NCBI RefSeq assembly: GCF_015710975.1
Contig: NZ_CP049783.1
Span: 3,763,501 to 3,827,500 of the forward strand
Direction: 5' to 3'
Length of the DNA stretch: 64,000 bases
Source of the DNA: Paenibacillus polymyxa
Lineage (GTDB): Bacteria > Bacillota > Bacilli > Paenibacillales > Paenibacillaceae
Below are positions 45,262 through 53,753 of the stretch, one piece after another. Every line of letters begins with the position of its first letter. The first letter of the stretch is position 1. Position numbers and translations under genes: made by a program. Under the pieces are notes generated by a model. The model searched no databases. It was not told where the DNA came from and saw nothing but the letters and a program-made list of their open reading frames with translations.

Positions 45262-47082
45262 ATGAGTGCCGGACAAGGTAACATACCGGACGATATCATT
45301 GAGTCAGTTTTACAACATCATGATATTGTAGATACGGTAAGCAAGTACGTGCATTTGACCAAACAGGGGAAATATATGAAAGGCCTCTGTCCTTTTCATT
45401 CCGAAAAAACCCCTTCATTCACCGTGACACCGGATCGTCAGATTTTTTACTGCTACGGCTGCGGCGCGGGAGGCAATGCCATCAAGTTCATGATGGAAAT
45501 CGAAGGACTATCCTTTCCCGAAGCTGTCAGGACAATGGCAGAAGAAAGTCATATTCCGCTCGGCGAATGGCAGGGACGTGATTCATCGCATCAGCATCCT
45601 GAGTTGGACAGGCTGTTGCAAGCGTATGAACTAACATCTAAGATGTACCATTTTTTGCTTAAAAATACGGAGCACGGCAAACCAGCCATGGAATATTTGC
45701 GTTCACGGGGATTCAGTGACAAGATCATTGACCAATTCCAAATTGGCTATGCACCCAACCGATGGGATACGATCGTTCAGTTTCTAGAGAAGCGTTCTTT
45801 TGATCCTGTCGAGATGGAGAAGGGAGGGCTTATTTCTCCCCGACATGAGGGTGACGGATATGTAGATCGATTCAGAGATCGTATCATGTTTCCTATTTGG
45901 AATCGAAACGGAAAAGTTATTGCCTTTGCGGGCCGTATACTTGGCGAGGGGCAGCCGAAGTATTTGAACTCACCGGAGACCAAGCTATTTAACAAAAGCC
46001 GAACGCTGTACAATCTCCATCATGCTAAAACCTCAATTCGCAAGCTTCGTCAAAGTGTTCTTTTTGAAGGTTATGGCGATGTGATCTCGGCATGGGAAGC
46101 TGGCGTACAAAATGGAGTGGCCGCCATGGGGACTGCTCTAACGGAGCATCATGCTACGATGTTAAAGGGACTGTGCGACGAGGTTATTATTTGTTATGAT
46201 GGTGACCGGGCAGGACAAGCGGCAGCGCTTAAAAATTTTCCGCTGTTGGAAAATGCGGGACTTCACGTAAAAGTAGCGTTGGTCAGCGATGGTATGGACC
46301 CGGATGATTTTATCCGGCAATACGGCGCTGAACGTTTCCAGCGCCAAATTATCGAAAGTGCTGTTTCAACGGTGAAATTTAAGCTTATATATCTGAAAAA
46401 AAACCATATACTGCAAGAGGAAGAAGGAAGAATTGCGTATTCCCGCGAAGCATTAAATGTCATTGCACCTCTGTCATCCCCGACTGAGCGGGAAGTGTAT
46501 CTGCGCGAAGTATCTGCCGAAGTCAAGGTGGATTTTGAAACCTTAAAGCAAGAATGCAATTTACTCCGTCAATCCCTGCAAAAAAAACAGAACTTTGGGG
46601 ATAATAACGAAAATGGGTGGAATAATGGTAGGCATAAAAAAGGGCAGGTCTCTACGCCCAATCTGTTGCCGGCTTACCATGTGGCTGAACGCAGGCTGCT
46701 TCACTGGATGATGCAGGATTTAGAAGCTGCAGAGTATGTAGAAAAGCATCTGGGGGACGCCTTTAATATTGAGGATCATGCAGCAATTGCTGCTTATCTA
46801 TATGCCTATTACGCGCAAGGGAAGTTACCGGATACAAGCCGTTTTATTTCATCTTTGCAAGACGACCGACTGGAGAAGAACGTAAGTTCGATCATGATGA
46901 TGGATGCTCCAGGCGTATGGGCACCGCACATTTTGGATGATTATATTCGTCAAGTGCGAAAATTTCCATTGCAGGAGCAACTGGATTTGAAGAGGGAAGA
47001 AATGAGAACCGCTGAGCGCTCAGGTGATTTTTTGCGTGCAGCACAAATTGCAAGCGAGATTATAGCCCTAGAGAGACAATGA
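45262..47082 (+). CDS. dnaG: DNA primase
   Basis: Synthesises RNA primers at the replication fork; 606 aa. N-terminal zinc-ribbon (CPFHSEKTPSFTV, then CYGCGAGGNA), RNA polymerase core with TOPRIM motifs VLFEGYGDVISAW and CYDGDRAG, and a C-terminal helicase-interacting helical domain. ATG 45262 follows AAGGTGG; the frame is open back to 45208 inside yqxD. It lies in the classic macromolecular synthesis order with sigA. Confidence 0.96.
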   Translation: MSAGQGNIPDDIIESVLQHHDIVDTVSKYVHLTKQGKYMKGLCPFHSEKTPSFTVTPDRQIFYCYGCGAGGNAIKFMMEIEGLSFPEAVRTMAEESHIPLGEWQGRDSSHQHPELDRLLQAYELTSKMYHFLLKNTEHGKPAMEYLRSRGFSDKIIDQFQIGYAPNRWDTIVQFLEKRSFDPVEMEKGGLISPRHEGDGYVDRFRDRIMFPIWNRNGKVIAFAGRILGEGQPKYLNSPETKLFNKSRTLYNLHHAKTSIRKLRQSVLFEGYGDVISAWEAGVQNGVAAMGTALTEHHATMLKGLCDEVIICYDGDRAGQAAALKNFPLLENAGLHVKVALVSDGMDPDDFIRQYGAERFQRQIIESAVSTVKFKLIYLKKNHILQEEEGRIAYSREALNVIAPLSSPTEREVYLREVSAEVKVDFETLKQECNLLRQSLQKKQNFGDNNENGWNNGRHKKGQVSTPNLLPAYHVAERRLLHWMMQDLEAAEYVEKHLGDAFNIEDHAAIAAYLYAYYAQGKLPDTSRFISSLQDDRLEKNVSSIMMMDAPGVWAPHILDDYIRQVRKFPLQEQLDLKREEMRTAERSGDFLRAAQIASEIIALERQ

Positions 47083-47124
47083 ACACACAGAGGTCGGATG
47101 TTTCTAGGAGGAGGGAGTCGAAAG

Positions 47125-48258
47125 ATGGCGAATGATCAGCATACTGAACTGGAGACGGAATTAACACTGGATCAGGTTAAAGATCAACTGATTGAGTTGG
47201 GTAAAAAAAGTTCCTCTCTGAACTACAAAGATATCATGGAAAAACTGTCGCCGTTTGATCAGGACCCCGAGCAAATGGATGAGTTTTATGAGCAGCTGGG
47301 TGACTTGGGGATTGAGGTTGTGAATGATAACGACGAAGAAGTTACCAGATTGCGTCAAAATGACGACCCGGAAAACAATGACGGGGATGATTTTAATTTC
47401 GATGACGATCTGAGCCTGCCTCCCGGTATTAAAATTAATGACCCGGTCCGGATGTACTTGAAGGAAATTGGTCGTGTACCGCTGCTTTCTGCAGATGATG
47501 AGGTGGAGCTTGCCAAACGGATCAATAACGGCGATGAAGAAGCTAAGCGTCGGTTGGCTGAAGCAAACTTGCGTCTGGTTGTAAGTATTGCCAAACGTTA
47601 TGTTGGTCGCGGCATGCTTTTCCTGGATCTAATTCAAGAAGGTAATATGGGTTTGATTAAGGCAGTAGAAAAATTTGATTACGAAAAAGGCTTTAAATTC
47701 AGTACGTACGCAACCTGGTGGATTCGTCAGGCGATTACGCGCGCAATTGCCGATCAGGCGAGAACGATCCGTATTCCAGTGCATATGGTGGAAACGATCA
47801 ACAAGCTGATTCGCGTATCGCGTCAACTGTTGCAAGAGCTGGGGCGTGAACCTACGCCGGAAGAAGTGGCTGCCGAGATGGAGCTAAGCGTGGAAAAAGT
47901 ACGGGAAATTATGAAAATTGCCCAAGAACCGGTTTCATTGGAAACACCAATTGGTGAAGAGGATGACTCACATCTAGGGGATTTCATTGAGGATCAGGAA
48001 GCATTGGCGCCTGCAGATGCAGCTGCCTATGAGCTTCTGAAGGAACAACTCGAGGATGTACTGGATACGTTGACCGAACGGGAAGAGAATGTTTTGCGTC
48101 TCCGTTTTGGTTTGGACGACGGAAGAACCAGAACTCTTGAAGAAGTGGGTAAAGTGTTCGGTGTTACACGTGAACGTATTCGTCAGATTGAGGCCAAAGC
48201 GCTGCGTAAGTTGCGCCATCCAAGCCGCAGTAAGCGACTGAAGGATTTCCTCGAATAG
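47125..48258 (+). CDS. rpoD: RNA polymerase primary sigma factor SigA
   Basis: Housekeeping sigma factor, 377 aa, the short Bacillales form without the large non-conserved insertion. Acidic region 1.1, region 2 ([18 protein letters not shown], about residues 190-207, and RTIRIPVHM), region 3 and region 4 HTH ([20 protein letters not shown]). AGGAGGAGGGAG precedes ATG 47125. A terminator follows immediately. Confidence 0.97.
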   Translation: MANDQHTELETELTLDQVKDQLIELGKKSSSLNYKDIMEKLSPFDQDPEQMDEFYEQLGDLGIEVVNDNDEEVTRLRQNDDPENNDGDDFNFDDDLSLPPGIKINDPVRMYLKEIGRVPLLSADDEVELAKRINNGDEEAKRRLAEANLRLVVSIAKRYVGRGMLFLDLIQEGNMGLIKAVEKFDYEKGFKFSTYATWWIRQAITRAIADQARTIRIPVHMVETINKLIRVSRQLLQELGREPTPEEVAAEMELSVEKVREIMKIAQEPVSLETPIGEEDDSHLGDFIEDQEALAPADAAAYELLKEQLEDVLDTLTEREENVLRLRFGLDDGRTRTLEEVGKVFGVTRERIRQIEAKALRKLRHPSRSKRLKDFLE

Positions 48259-48273
48259 AAGCGTAACATTGCG

Positions 48274-48312
48274 GACCTTCTGCGGCTTGAAGCGCGCAGA
48301 AGGTCTTTTTTT
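48274..48312 (+). terminator. Intrinsic terminator after sigA
   Basis: GACCTTCTGCG-gcttgaagcg-CGCAGAAGGTC followed by a seven-T run. Confidence 0.92.
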
Positions 48313-48345
48313 ATCTCATGGCAGCCTTGGTGGAGGGGAAGAAGC

Positions 48346-49185
48346 TTGGACCAGGAGAAAAAACGGACAATACTGTTACATGAAATTGAGCATTGGCGGC
48401 AAAGTCGGCTGCTCCCTGAGCAATATTGCGATTTTCTGTCCAACCTGTATCGGGAAGATGAAAATCCGGCACAAAGCCAGAACCGTAACAACACCGGGCT
48501 GCTTACATATCTTCGACATGGGCATGGGATCGCCTGGCTTCTTGGTTTTGTCATTATTTCCTGCATTTGTTTGATCGGTTTTTATTTTACCGCTTTTCCG
48601 TTGGCAATGCAAATATGCTCGGCAAGTGCAGTTACTGCGATTTGCTATGGGATGGCCGCGGTTTGGCGGTCTTCCGAAAAGAGTATGAGTGCAATGTTGA
48701 GCACTTTAGGCAGTGCAATTATGCTGGGTTCAGGTGTCTGGATCATTCAGCTTCACCAAGGTGAAGCTAAGGTTTGGTTTTTAGTGCTGGTGGGTCTATG
48801 CGGTTTGATATGGTGTCTTGTGGGATTAACTTTGCGCATCAGCTTGCTTCATTACTGTGGTCTTGCTGGGCTGCTTTTAGTGTATGCGGTCCTTATAGGC
48901 CGCTATTGGCCTACAGCTACTTTAGCGATGCTTGAGGTATTTTGGATTTTACACGCAGTATTGTTGATTGGGTTAAGCTGGTGGGTACATCGCCGCTTTC
49001 CACGTTTCGCGTTGGTTTATTTTGCTATAGGCTTGACCCTAGTGTTTATGGCGGAAGCAGACACGATCGTCCTGCGCCATCAAGCAGCAGGGGAAGTGAT
49101 TTTTTTTAGCATATTGAAGTTGGCTTTTGTTGTAGGAATTTTATTTTGGACTCGAAAAAAATGGATTACGTGGGTGACGTCATGA
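48346..49185 (+). CDS. DUF2157-like polytopic membrane protein
   Basis: 279 aa. An N-terminal cytoplasmic stretch (TILLHEIEHWRQSRLLPEQY) resembles DUF2157 membrane proteins, followed by about eight hydrophobic segments. Start is TTG at 48346 with GGAGGGGAAG upstream. Its TGA overlaps the trmK ATG (ATGA), so the two are coupled. Function unknown; the DUF assignment is from pattern memory. Confidence 0.75.
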   Translation: MDQEKKRTILLHEIEHWRQSRLLPEQYCDFLSNLYREDENPAQSQNRNNTGLLTYLRHGHGIAWLLGFVIISCICLIGFYFTAFPLAMQICSASAVTAICYGMAAVWRSSEKSMSAMLSTLGSAIMLGSGVWIIQLHQGEAKVWFLVLVGLCGLIWCLVGLTLRISLLHYCGLAGLLLVYAVLIGRYWPTATLAMLEVFWILHAVLLIGLSWWVHRRFPRFALVYFAIGLTLVFMAEADTIVLRHQAAGEVIFFSILKLAFVVGILFWTRKKWITWVTS

Positions 49186-49943
49186 AACTTTCTCAGCGAT
49201 TACAATATATTTTGGAACAAATTCCTGCCGGTAGCAGACTGGCTGATATTGGCTCGGATCACGGACTACTCCCTGTGGCTGCAGTGCGCTCCGGCAGAGT
49301 ATCGCAAGCTGTAGCGGGTGAGGTCAACGATGGACCATTGCGTGCGGCTCAAAAGCAGGTGGCTGAAGCAGGTCTCACAGATCGCATTGCGGTTAGAAAA
49401 GGGGACGGCTTGGCTGTAATCAAGGCCAATGAGGTAGATGTTATTACGATAGCGGGTATGGGCGGAGCCTTGATCGCTTCTATTTTGGAGCAAGGGAAAG
49501 ACAAGCTTGTTTCAGTGAAACAGCTTGTTTTACAGCCCAACGTGGGCGAGGATATTTTACGGCGCTGGCTAATCAAGCATCAATGGGTATTAACAAATGA
49601 ACATATCATGGAAGAAGATGGTAAAATATATGAAGTTCTGACGGCAGTACCTGCTTCGGAAAGTTCACTGAAACAGGATGACCTGTATCGGCCATGGGAA
49701 CTTTCTGGTAGTTCGCTGGTACTGACAGAGGATTTGCTGATACAACTCGGACCGTTATTGGTCAAAGCACCAAATGAAATCTTTTTTTCGAAATGGCAAT
49801 TGGAGATTCGCAAGCTTCAGGATGTGCGGGCACAAGTGGCTCGGTCAGATCAGGAATCTGCGCAGCATAAGCAGGAGCAATTGCGCAAGCAAATTGAACA
49901 GCTGGAGGAGGTACTTGCATGTTTGCCAAAGGACAGACAGTAA
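49182..49943 (+). CDS. trmK: tRNA m1A22 methyltransferase
   Basis: Class I SAM methyltransferase for A22 of tRNA; 253 aa. KLSQRLQYILEQIPAGSRLA, SAM motif DIGSDHGLLPVA near residue 23, VITIAGMGGALI and LQPNVGEDILRRWL are diagnostic, and the C-terminus is a coiled coil (QEQLRKQIEQLEE). The longer reading from 49146 lies in the previous gene. Corresponds to B. subtilis yqfN. The Nif3 gene starts within its last 25 bp. Confidence 0.95.
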   Translation: MKLSQRLQYILEQIPAGSRLADIGSDHGLLPVAAVRSGRVSQAVAGEVNDGPLRAAQKQVAEAGLTDRIAVRKGDGLAVIKANEVDVITIAGMGGALIASILEQGKDKLVSVKQLVLQPNVGEDILRRWLIKHQWVLTNEHIMEEDGKIYEVLTAVPASESSLKQDDLYRPWELSGSSLVLTEDLLIQLGPLLVKAPNEIFFSKWQLEIRKLQDVRAQVARSDQESAQHKQEQLRKQIEQLEEVLACLPKDRQ

Positions 49944-51034
49944 TTAGCTACATGGAGCAATTGGCTCCGAAATACTTGGCAGTTCCAGACGATAGAATTG
50001 GGCTTCAACTGGGTAGTCTGCAAAAGGAAATCAAAAGTATATTAGTAGCCCTGGATGTTAATGATGAGGTTGTTGAAGAAGCAATCCGCATAAAAGCTGA
50101 TCTCATTATTGCGCATCATGCGATTATATTCCGCCCACTAAAAGCTTTGAACACGGACCAGCCTGCAGGCAGATTGTATGAAAAGCTGATCAAGAATGAT
50201 ATTGCTGTCTACATCAGTCATACGAATCTGGATACGGCTGAGGACGGCATGAATGATTGGATGGCAGAAGCACTGGGGATTCAAAGTGAAGGTACGCTGG
50301 AGGATGTTCACACCGAGCAATTATTCAAGCTTGTCGTTTTCGTACCCAAAACACATCATCAACGTGTACTGGATGCCGTACTGAATGCGGGAGCTGGACA
50401 TATCGGCAACTACAGCCATTGCAGCTTTAACATTGATGGTTATGGAACTTTTGTACCGGGTGAAGGCACACAGCCGTTTTTGGGTGAGCCAGGTAAAATG
50501 GAACGTAGTGAAGAAGTTCGTATTGAGACCATTGTACCGCAGGGTGTACGCAATAAAGTTGTCCAAGCGATGCTGAAGGCTCATCCTTATGAAGAGGTGG
50601 CTTATGACCTGTACCCTATGGATTTGAAAGGTCGTACCTTTGGTTTGGGACGAGTGGGCAAGCTCAAGGAAGCCCGCACGTTACGGGAGTTTGTAGATGT
50701 TGTGAAAAAAGGTCTCAACGTTGAGCATGTACGTGTGGTGGGTGACTTGGACCGTATGATCAAAAAAGCAGCCGTGCTTGGAGGCTCTGGCAGCCGCTAT
50801 GTGAATAAGTCGCTTTTTAAAGGCGCTGACGTATTAGTGACGGGGGATATCGACTATCACACGGCTCACGATGCCCTGATGGCAGGCATTGCTATTATTG
50901 ACCCTGGACATAACGCAGAAAAGATTATGAAGCCTAAAACCGCAGATTGGATGCGCAGACGCTTGGCAGAAGGTCGATACTCAACGGAAGTATACGTATC
51001 TGAAGTGGACACTGAGCCTTTTCAATTTTTGTAA
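49919..51034 (+). CDS. yqfO: Nif3-like dinuclear metal centre protein (YqfO)
   Basis: 371-aa Nif3/YqfO family protein forming a hexameric ring with a two-metal site. Metal ligands are in LIIAHHAIIFRPLK, ISHTNLDTAEDGMN and ITGD-like VTGDIDYHTAHDA. The middle PII/CutA-like insertion domain, present in Gram-positive YqfO, spans about residues 130-240. GAGGAGGTAC precedes the ATG, which overlaps trmK. Function unsettled (some homologues act as GTP cyclohydrolase-like or metal chaperones). Confidence 0.93.
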   Translation: MFAKGQTVISYMEQLAPKYLAVPDDRIGLQLGSLQKEIKSILVALDVNDEVVEEAIRIKADLIIAHHAIIFRPLKALNTDQPAGRLYEKLIKNDIAVYISHTNLDTAEDGMNDWMAEALGIQSEGTLEDVHTEQLFKLVVFVPKTHHQRVLDAVLNAGAGHIGNYSHCSFNIDGYGTFVPGEGTQPFLGEPGKMERSEEVRIETIVPQGVRNKVVQAMLKAHPYEEVAYDLYPMDLKGRTFGLGRVGKLKEARTLREFVDVVKKGLNVEHVRVVGDLDRMIKKAAVLGGSGSRYVNKSLFKGADVLVTGDIDYHTAHDALMAGIAIIDPGHNAEKIMKPKTADWMRRRLAEGRYSTEVYVSEVDTEPFQFL

Positions 51035-51095
51035 AAACTTCCATCTATGAGATGATAAAGGTGAACTATTACATTTTTTCGTAGGGAGAGGTTGT

Positions 51096-51662
51096 ATGCG
51101 AAAGTTGATAGCCGATTCTGTGATTCATGCCTATCCAGGGATGGTTGCAGTTGTTACTTCCCGCTATGAGGGAGTAAATAATGTCATGGCCTCAGGCTGG
51201 CATACATATATCGGATCATCACCGGGCATGTATGGCATTTCATTGAGGAAGGAAACGTATTCTTACGGACTGATTAAGAAAAGTGGAGGCTTTGGTGTTC
51301 AGTTTTTGCCTGCGCACAGATCGGAATGGATTCAGGCTGCAGGTACCTTTAGTGGTAAAAATGTAGATAAATTTCAGCAGTTTGGGATTGCATATGAGGA
51401 CGGAATTTCAGTGGATGTGCCTATATTGCTGGAAGCGTATCTCGCTTATGAGTGTAAAGTCGTGGATATTCATACCTATGGAGATCATGATTGGATCGTC
51501 GGTGAAATACAGCAGACCTACCGGGATGATGAACTATTTCTCGATGAGGACGTTCCTGATTTTAGTAAGCTTTCAATTCCGTTATACGTGGGAAGGTCTG
51601 CTTACTACGTGGCAGATGATTCATTACAGAGAAAGGTACATCCGTTTTATTTGAGCAAGTAA
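51096..51662 (+). CDS. Flavin reductase-like FMN-binding protein
   Basis: 188-aa flavoprotein of the flavin reductase-like domain family (split beta-barrel). Motifs: YPGMVAVVTSRYEGVNNVMA, GISLRKETYSYGLIKKSGGF and DHDWIVGEIQ. GGGAGAGG precedes the ATG. No signal peptide. Single gene between the Nif3 gene and rnpB; specific substrate not evident. Confidence 0.87.
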   Translation: MRKLIADSVIHAYPGMVAVVTSRYEGVNNVMASGWHTYIGSSPGMYGISLRKETYSYGLIKKSGGFGVQFLPAHRSEWIQAAGTFSGKNVDKFQQFGIAYEDGISVDVPILLEAYLAYECKVVDIHTYGDHDWIVGEIQQTYRDDELFLDEDVPDFSKLSIPLYVGRSAYYVADDSLQRKVHPFYLSK

Positions 51663-51696
51663 AAAGAGATCTCTATAATTTACAATATTTTCAGGG

Positions 51697-51725
51697 TTGT
51701 ATCATTCACGCGTTCCCTGTATACT
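51697..51725 (+). promoter_or_regulatory. SigA promoter of rnpB
   Basis: TTGTAT (51697-51702) and TATACT (51720-51725) with a 17-bp spacer, about 8-13 bp before the RNA begins. Confidence 0.75.
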
Positions 51726-51735
51726 ATGTAATGTT

Positions 51736-52141
51736 GTTCGGAAAGTTTGACAGACAATCGCTGGTGGCGTAAGCCACGAGAGGAAAGTCCGGGCTCCATA
51801 GGGCAGGATGCTGGATAACGTCCAGTCAGCGCGAGTTGAAGGATAGTGCCACAGAAATGGACCGCCGATGGCCGCTTGCGGCACAGGCAAGGATGGAACC
51901 GAGGTGTAAGAGACCCCGAGGAACGCTGGTGACTTCGTTCCTGGTAAACCCCATCTGGAGCAAGACCTAAAGGGACACAGCTTCTTCGCGAAGCAGCCTT
52001 AGCCCGAGGCGTGTCTAGGTTGGTCGCTGGAGCTGGATAGCAATGTTCGGCCTAGATAGATGATTGTCGCTTTTAGTGGGAGGGTAGTTCCCGTCTGTAC
52101 CACGAATAGCACAGAACCCGGCTTACGGAAAACTTTCCCCA
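51736..52141 (+). ncRNA. rnpB: RNase P RNA (class A architecture)
   Basis: Catalytic RNA of RNase P. Conserved blocks are plain: GAGGAAAGTCCGGGCTCC (CR-I), AGTGCCACAGAAA, GTAAGAG, GGTAAACCCCATCTGGAGCA, AGATAGATGATTG and ACAGAACCCGGCTTACGG. P1 is formed by GGAAAGTTT at the 5' side and AAACTTTCC at the 3' side. The block between the GCACAGGCAAGGATGGAACC stretch and GGTAAACCCC, and the ACAGAACCCGGCTTA 3' end, follow the class A (ancestral) pattern, not the class B form of B. subtilis. Own promoter, and terminators downstream. Confidence 0.95.
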
Positions 52142-52226
52142 CTGCAACACCTTAAAATGTATGAATCTATTTTATTAATGACCTGTTTGCATGAGAAATC
52201 TTTAATCCAAATGTATTTGTTGCATT

Positions 52227-52274
52227 AAAAAGGGTGCGTCATATTCCTGTGGGAATGATGAAGCACCCTTTTTA
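52227..52274 (+). terminator. Terminator downstream of rnpB
   Basis: AAAAAGGGTGC pairs with GCACCCTTTTT around an inner TCAT/ATGA stem; T run follows. Likely ends the rnpB primary transcript. Confidence 0.85.
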
Positions 52275-52310
52275 ATGTACAGCCGGATTGCGCAAAATCC
52301 GTACATTTAT

Positions 52311-52357
52311 AGAATGAAGCCCCCAGCATAGCACTGGAGGCTTCATTCTGTTTTTTT
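52311..52357. terminator. Terminator between rnpB and the minus-strand aminotransferase
   Basis: AGAATGAAGCC-c-CCAG-cataga-like loop-CTGG-a-GGCTTCATTCT then GTTTTTTT on the plus strand. The stem is symmetrical, so it may also serve the minus-strand gene, whose stop is at 52417. Confidence 0.8.
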
Positions 52358-52416
52358 GACTTACAAATCCTGTGTCGTATAAACGTGCGAGGATGAGACT
52401 TGCAATCAGCACTCTA

Positions 52417-53637
52417 TTAACGCGCGTTTCTTACTACATTTTCCTCCATATACATCTTCAACGCCCGATCCAATCGGTCAACTGCTTTTGGAAGCAGGCT
52501 TGGATCGGTATGCGTGAAGTTGATTCGCATATGGTTGCTGCCGCTCAGGTCAGCATAGAAAACTTGTCCAGGCACAAATGCGACTCCTTCCTGAATCGCG
52601 AGTTGCAGCAACTGCTCAGAACGGAAGCCTTCAGGTAAGGTAACCCACATAAACATGCCACCAAGTGCATCATTCCAAGTGATTCCTTCCCATTGGCGTT
52701 CTTTCATTAACGATGTAAGACGCAGCATACGAGTGTGATACTCAGCGGACACGGTACGTATATGTCCCTCCAAATCAAAGAAGTCCAACAGTTCATTCAA
52801 AGCACGCTGGTCAATACTGCTGGAGTGCAAATCAGCAGATTGTTTGGCATTCGCGGTCTTAACGACGATCGCTTGATCGGCCACCAACCATCCAGAGCGA
52901 ACACCTGGAGCGACAGTTTTAGAGAATGTAGAAGTGTACATTACATGACCGTCGCCACCTAGCTGTTGATCAATAGAAAATAGGGATGGGAAGTTAAGGT
53001 TCTCATCAAATTTGAGTCGCCCGTAAGGATCGTCTTCAAAAATTAAAGTTCCGTATTTACGGCATAGCTCAACAACGCCTGTTCTGCGTTCCATACTCCA
53101 TACACTTCCTGCTGGGTTGGAGAAGGTAGGGATGACATACACAAATTTTGGCTGATGCAGTTTGATTTTGGCCTCAAGATCATCTAATTGCATACCGTTA
53201 GCGTCTGTATTTACACTTACAATGTTAGCGCCATAGGAATTGAATACCTGGAGAGCAGCCAAATAAGTAGGGGACTCCACCAATACAGTATCCTGCGGAT
53301 CAAGCAACACACGTGAAACTAGATCAATGGTCTGCTGCGAGCCTGTTGTCATGAGGATGTTATCTCTGGTGACGGAGATGCCTTGGGATGACATGATTGC
53401 TGCCAGACGTTCCCGTAGAGGAATGTATCCCTCGGTTAGGCCGTATTGAAGTGCGGTAGTACCGCCGAGGCGGAATACCCGCTCATAGGCTTTAGCAACC
53501 GCTTCGACGGGAAAGAAGGCATCGGCCGGAAGGCCACCTGCGAGAGATAATACATCTGTTCCCTGTGTCAGCTTCAAAATGTCCCTTACCATGGACGAGC
53601 CCTGAGTACGAGCCATACCCGAAAATTTGTATTCCAA
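52417..53637 (-). CDS. PLP-dependent aminotransferase (2-aminoadipate/aromatic type)
   Basis: Fold-type I (class I/II) aminotransferase of the LysN-like group without an HTH domain, 406 aa. LSLAGGLPADAFFP near the N-terminus, TTGSQQTIDLVSR, FEDDPYGRLKFDE and the PLP-Lys in YTSTFSKTVAPGVRSGWL. The first ATG (53646) abuts AGGAG; the in-frame TTG at 53637 sits nine bases after it and is the better start. Divergent from a MocR regulator with which it shares a 116-bp control region, so likely its target (inference). Confidence 0.88.
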   Translation of the reverse strand: MEYKFSGMARTQGSSMVRDILKLTQGTDVLSLAGGLPADAFFPVEAVAKAYERVFRLGGTTALQYGLTEGYIPLRERLAAIMSSQGISVTRDNILMTTGSQQTIDLVSRVLLDPQDTVLVESPTYLAALQVFNSYGANIVSVNTDANGMQLDDLEAKIKLHQPKFVYVIPTFSNPAGSVWSMERRTGVVELCRKYGTLIFEDDPYGRLKFDENLNFPSLFSIDQQLGGDGHVMYTSTFSKTVAPGVRSGWLVADQAIVVKTANAKQSADLHSSSIDQRALNELLDFFDLEGHIRTVSAEYHTRMLRLTSLMKERQWEGITWNDALGGMFMWVTLPEGFRSEQLLQLAIQEGVAFVPGQVFYADLSGSNHMRINFTHTDPSLLPKAVDRLDRALKMYMEENVVRNAR

Positions 53638-53649
53638 TCCAATCATCTC

Positions 53650-53753
53650 CTGTGTTCTATACTGTGCTAAGAAATTTGTTGTATTATATCGATAATGAAG
53701 TATAACAGTAAACGTCTAAATGTAACAGTTGATTTTTGGAGGGAAGGGTTCCG
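53650..53753. promoter_or_regulatory. Divergent control region with ACTGT/ACAGT half-sites
   Basis: Contains ACTGT at 53661-53665 and two direct repeats TATAACAGTA and TGTAACAGTT whose ACAGT cores begin at 53705 and 53725, exactly 20 bp (two helical turns) apart. MocR regulators commonly bind such direct repeats. The same half-site forms the palindrome upstream of the other MocR gene at 24778. Promoters for both directions must lie here. Confidence 0.5.

Noticed and set aside
48269..48574. Open frame overlapping the sigA terminator
   Set aside because: Runs through the terminator hairpin and out of frame with the membrane protein that has a proper TTG start and ribosome site.
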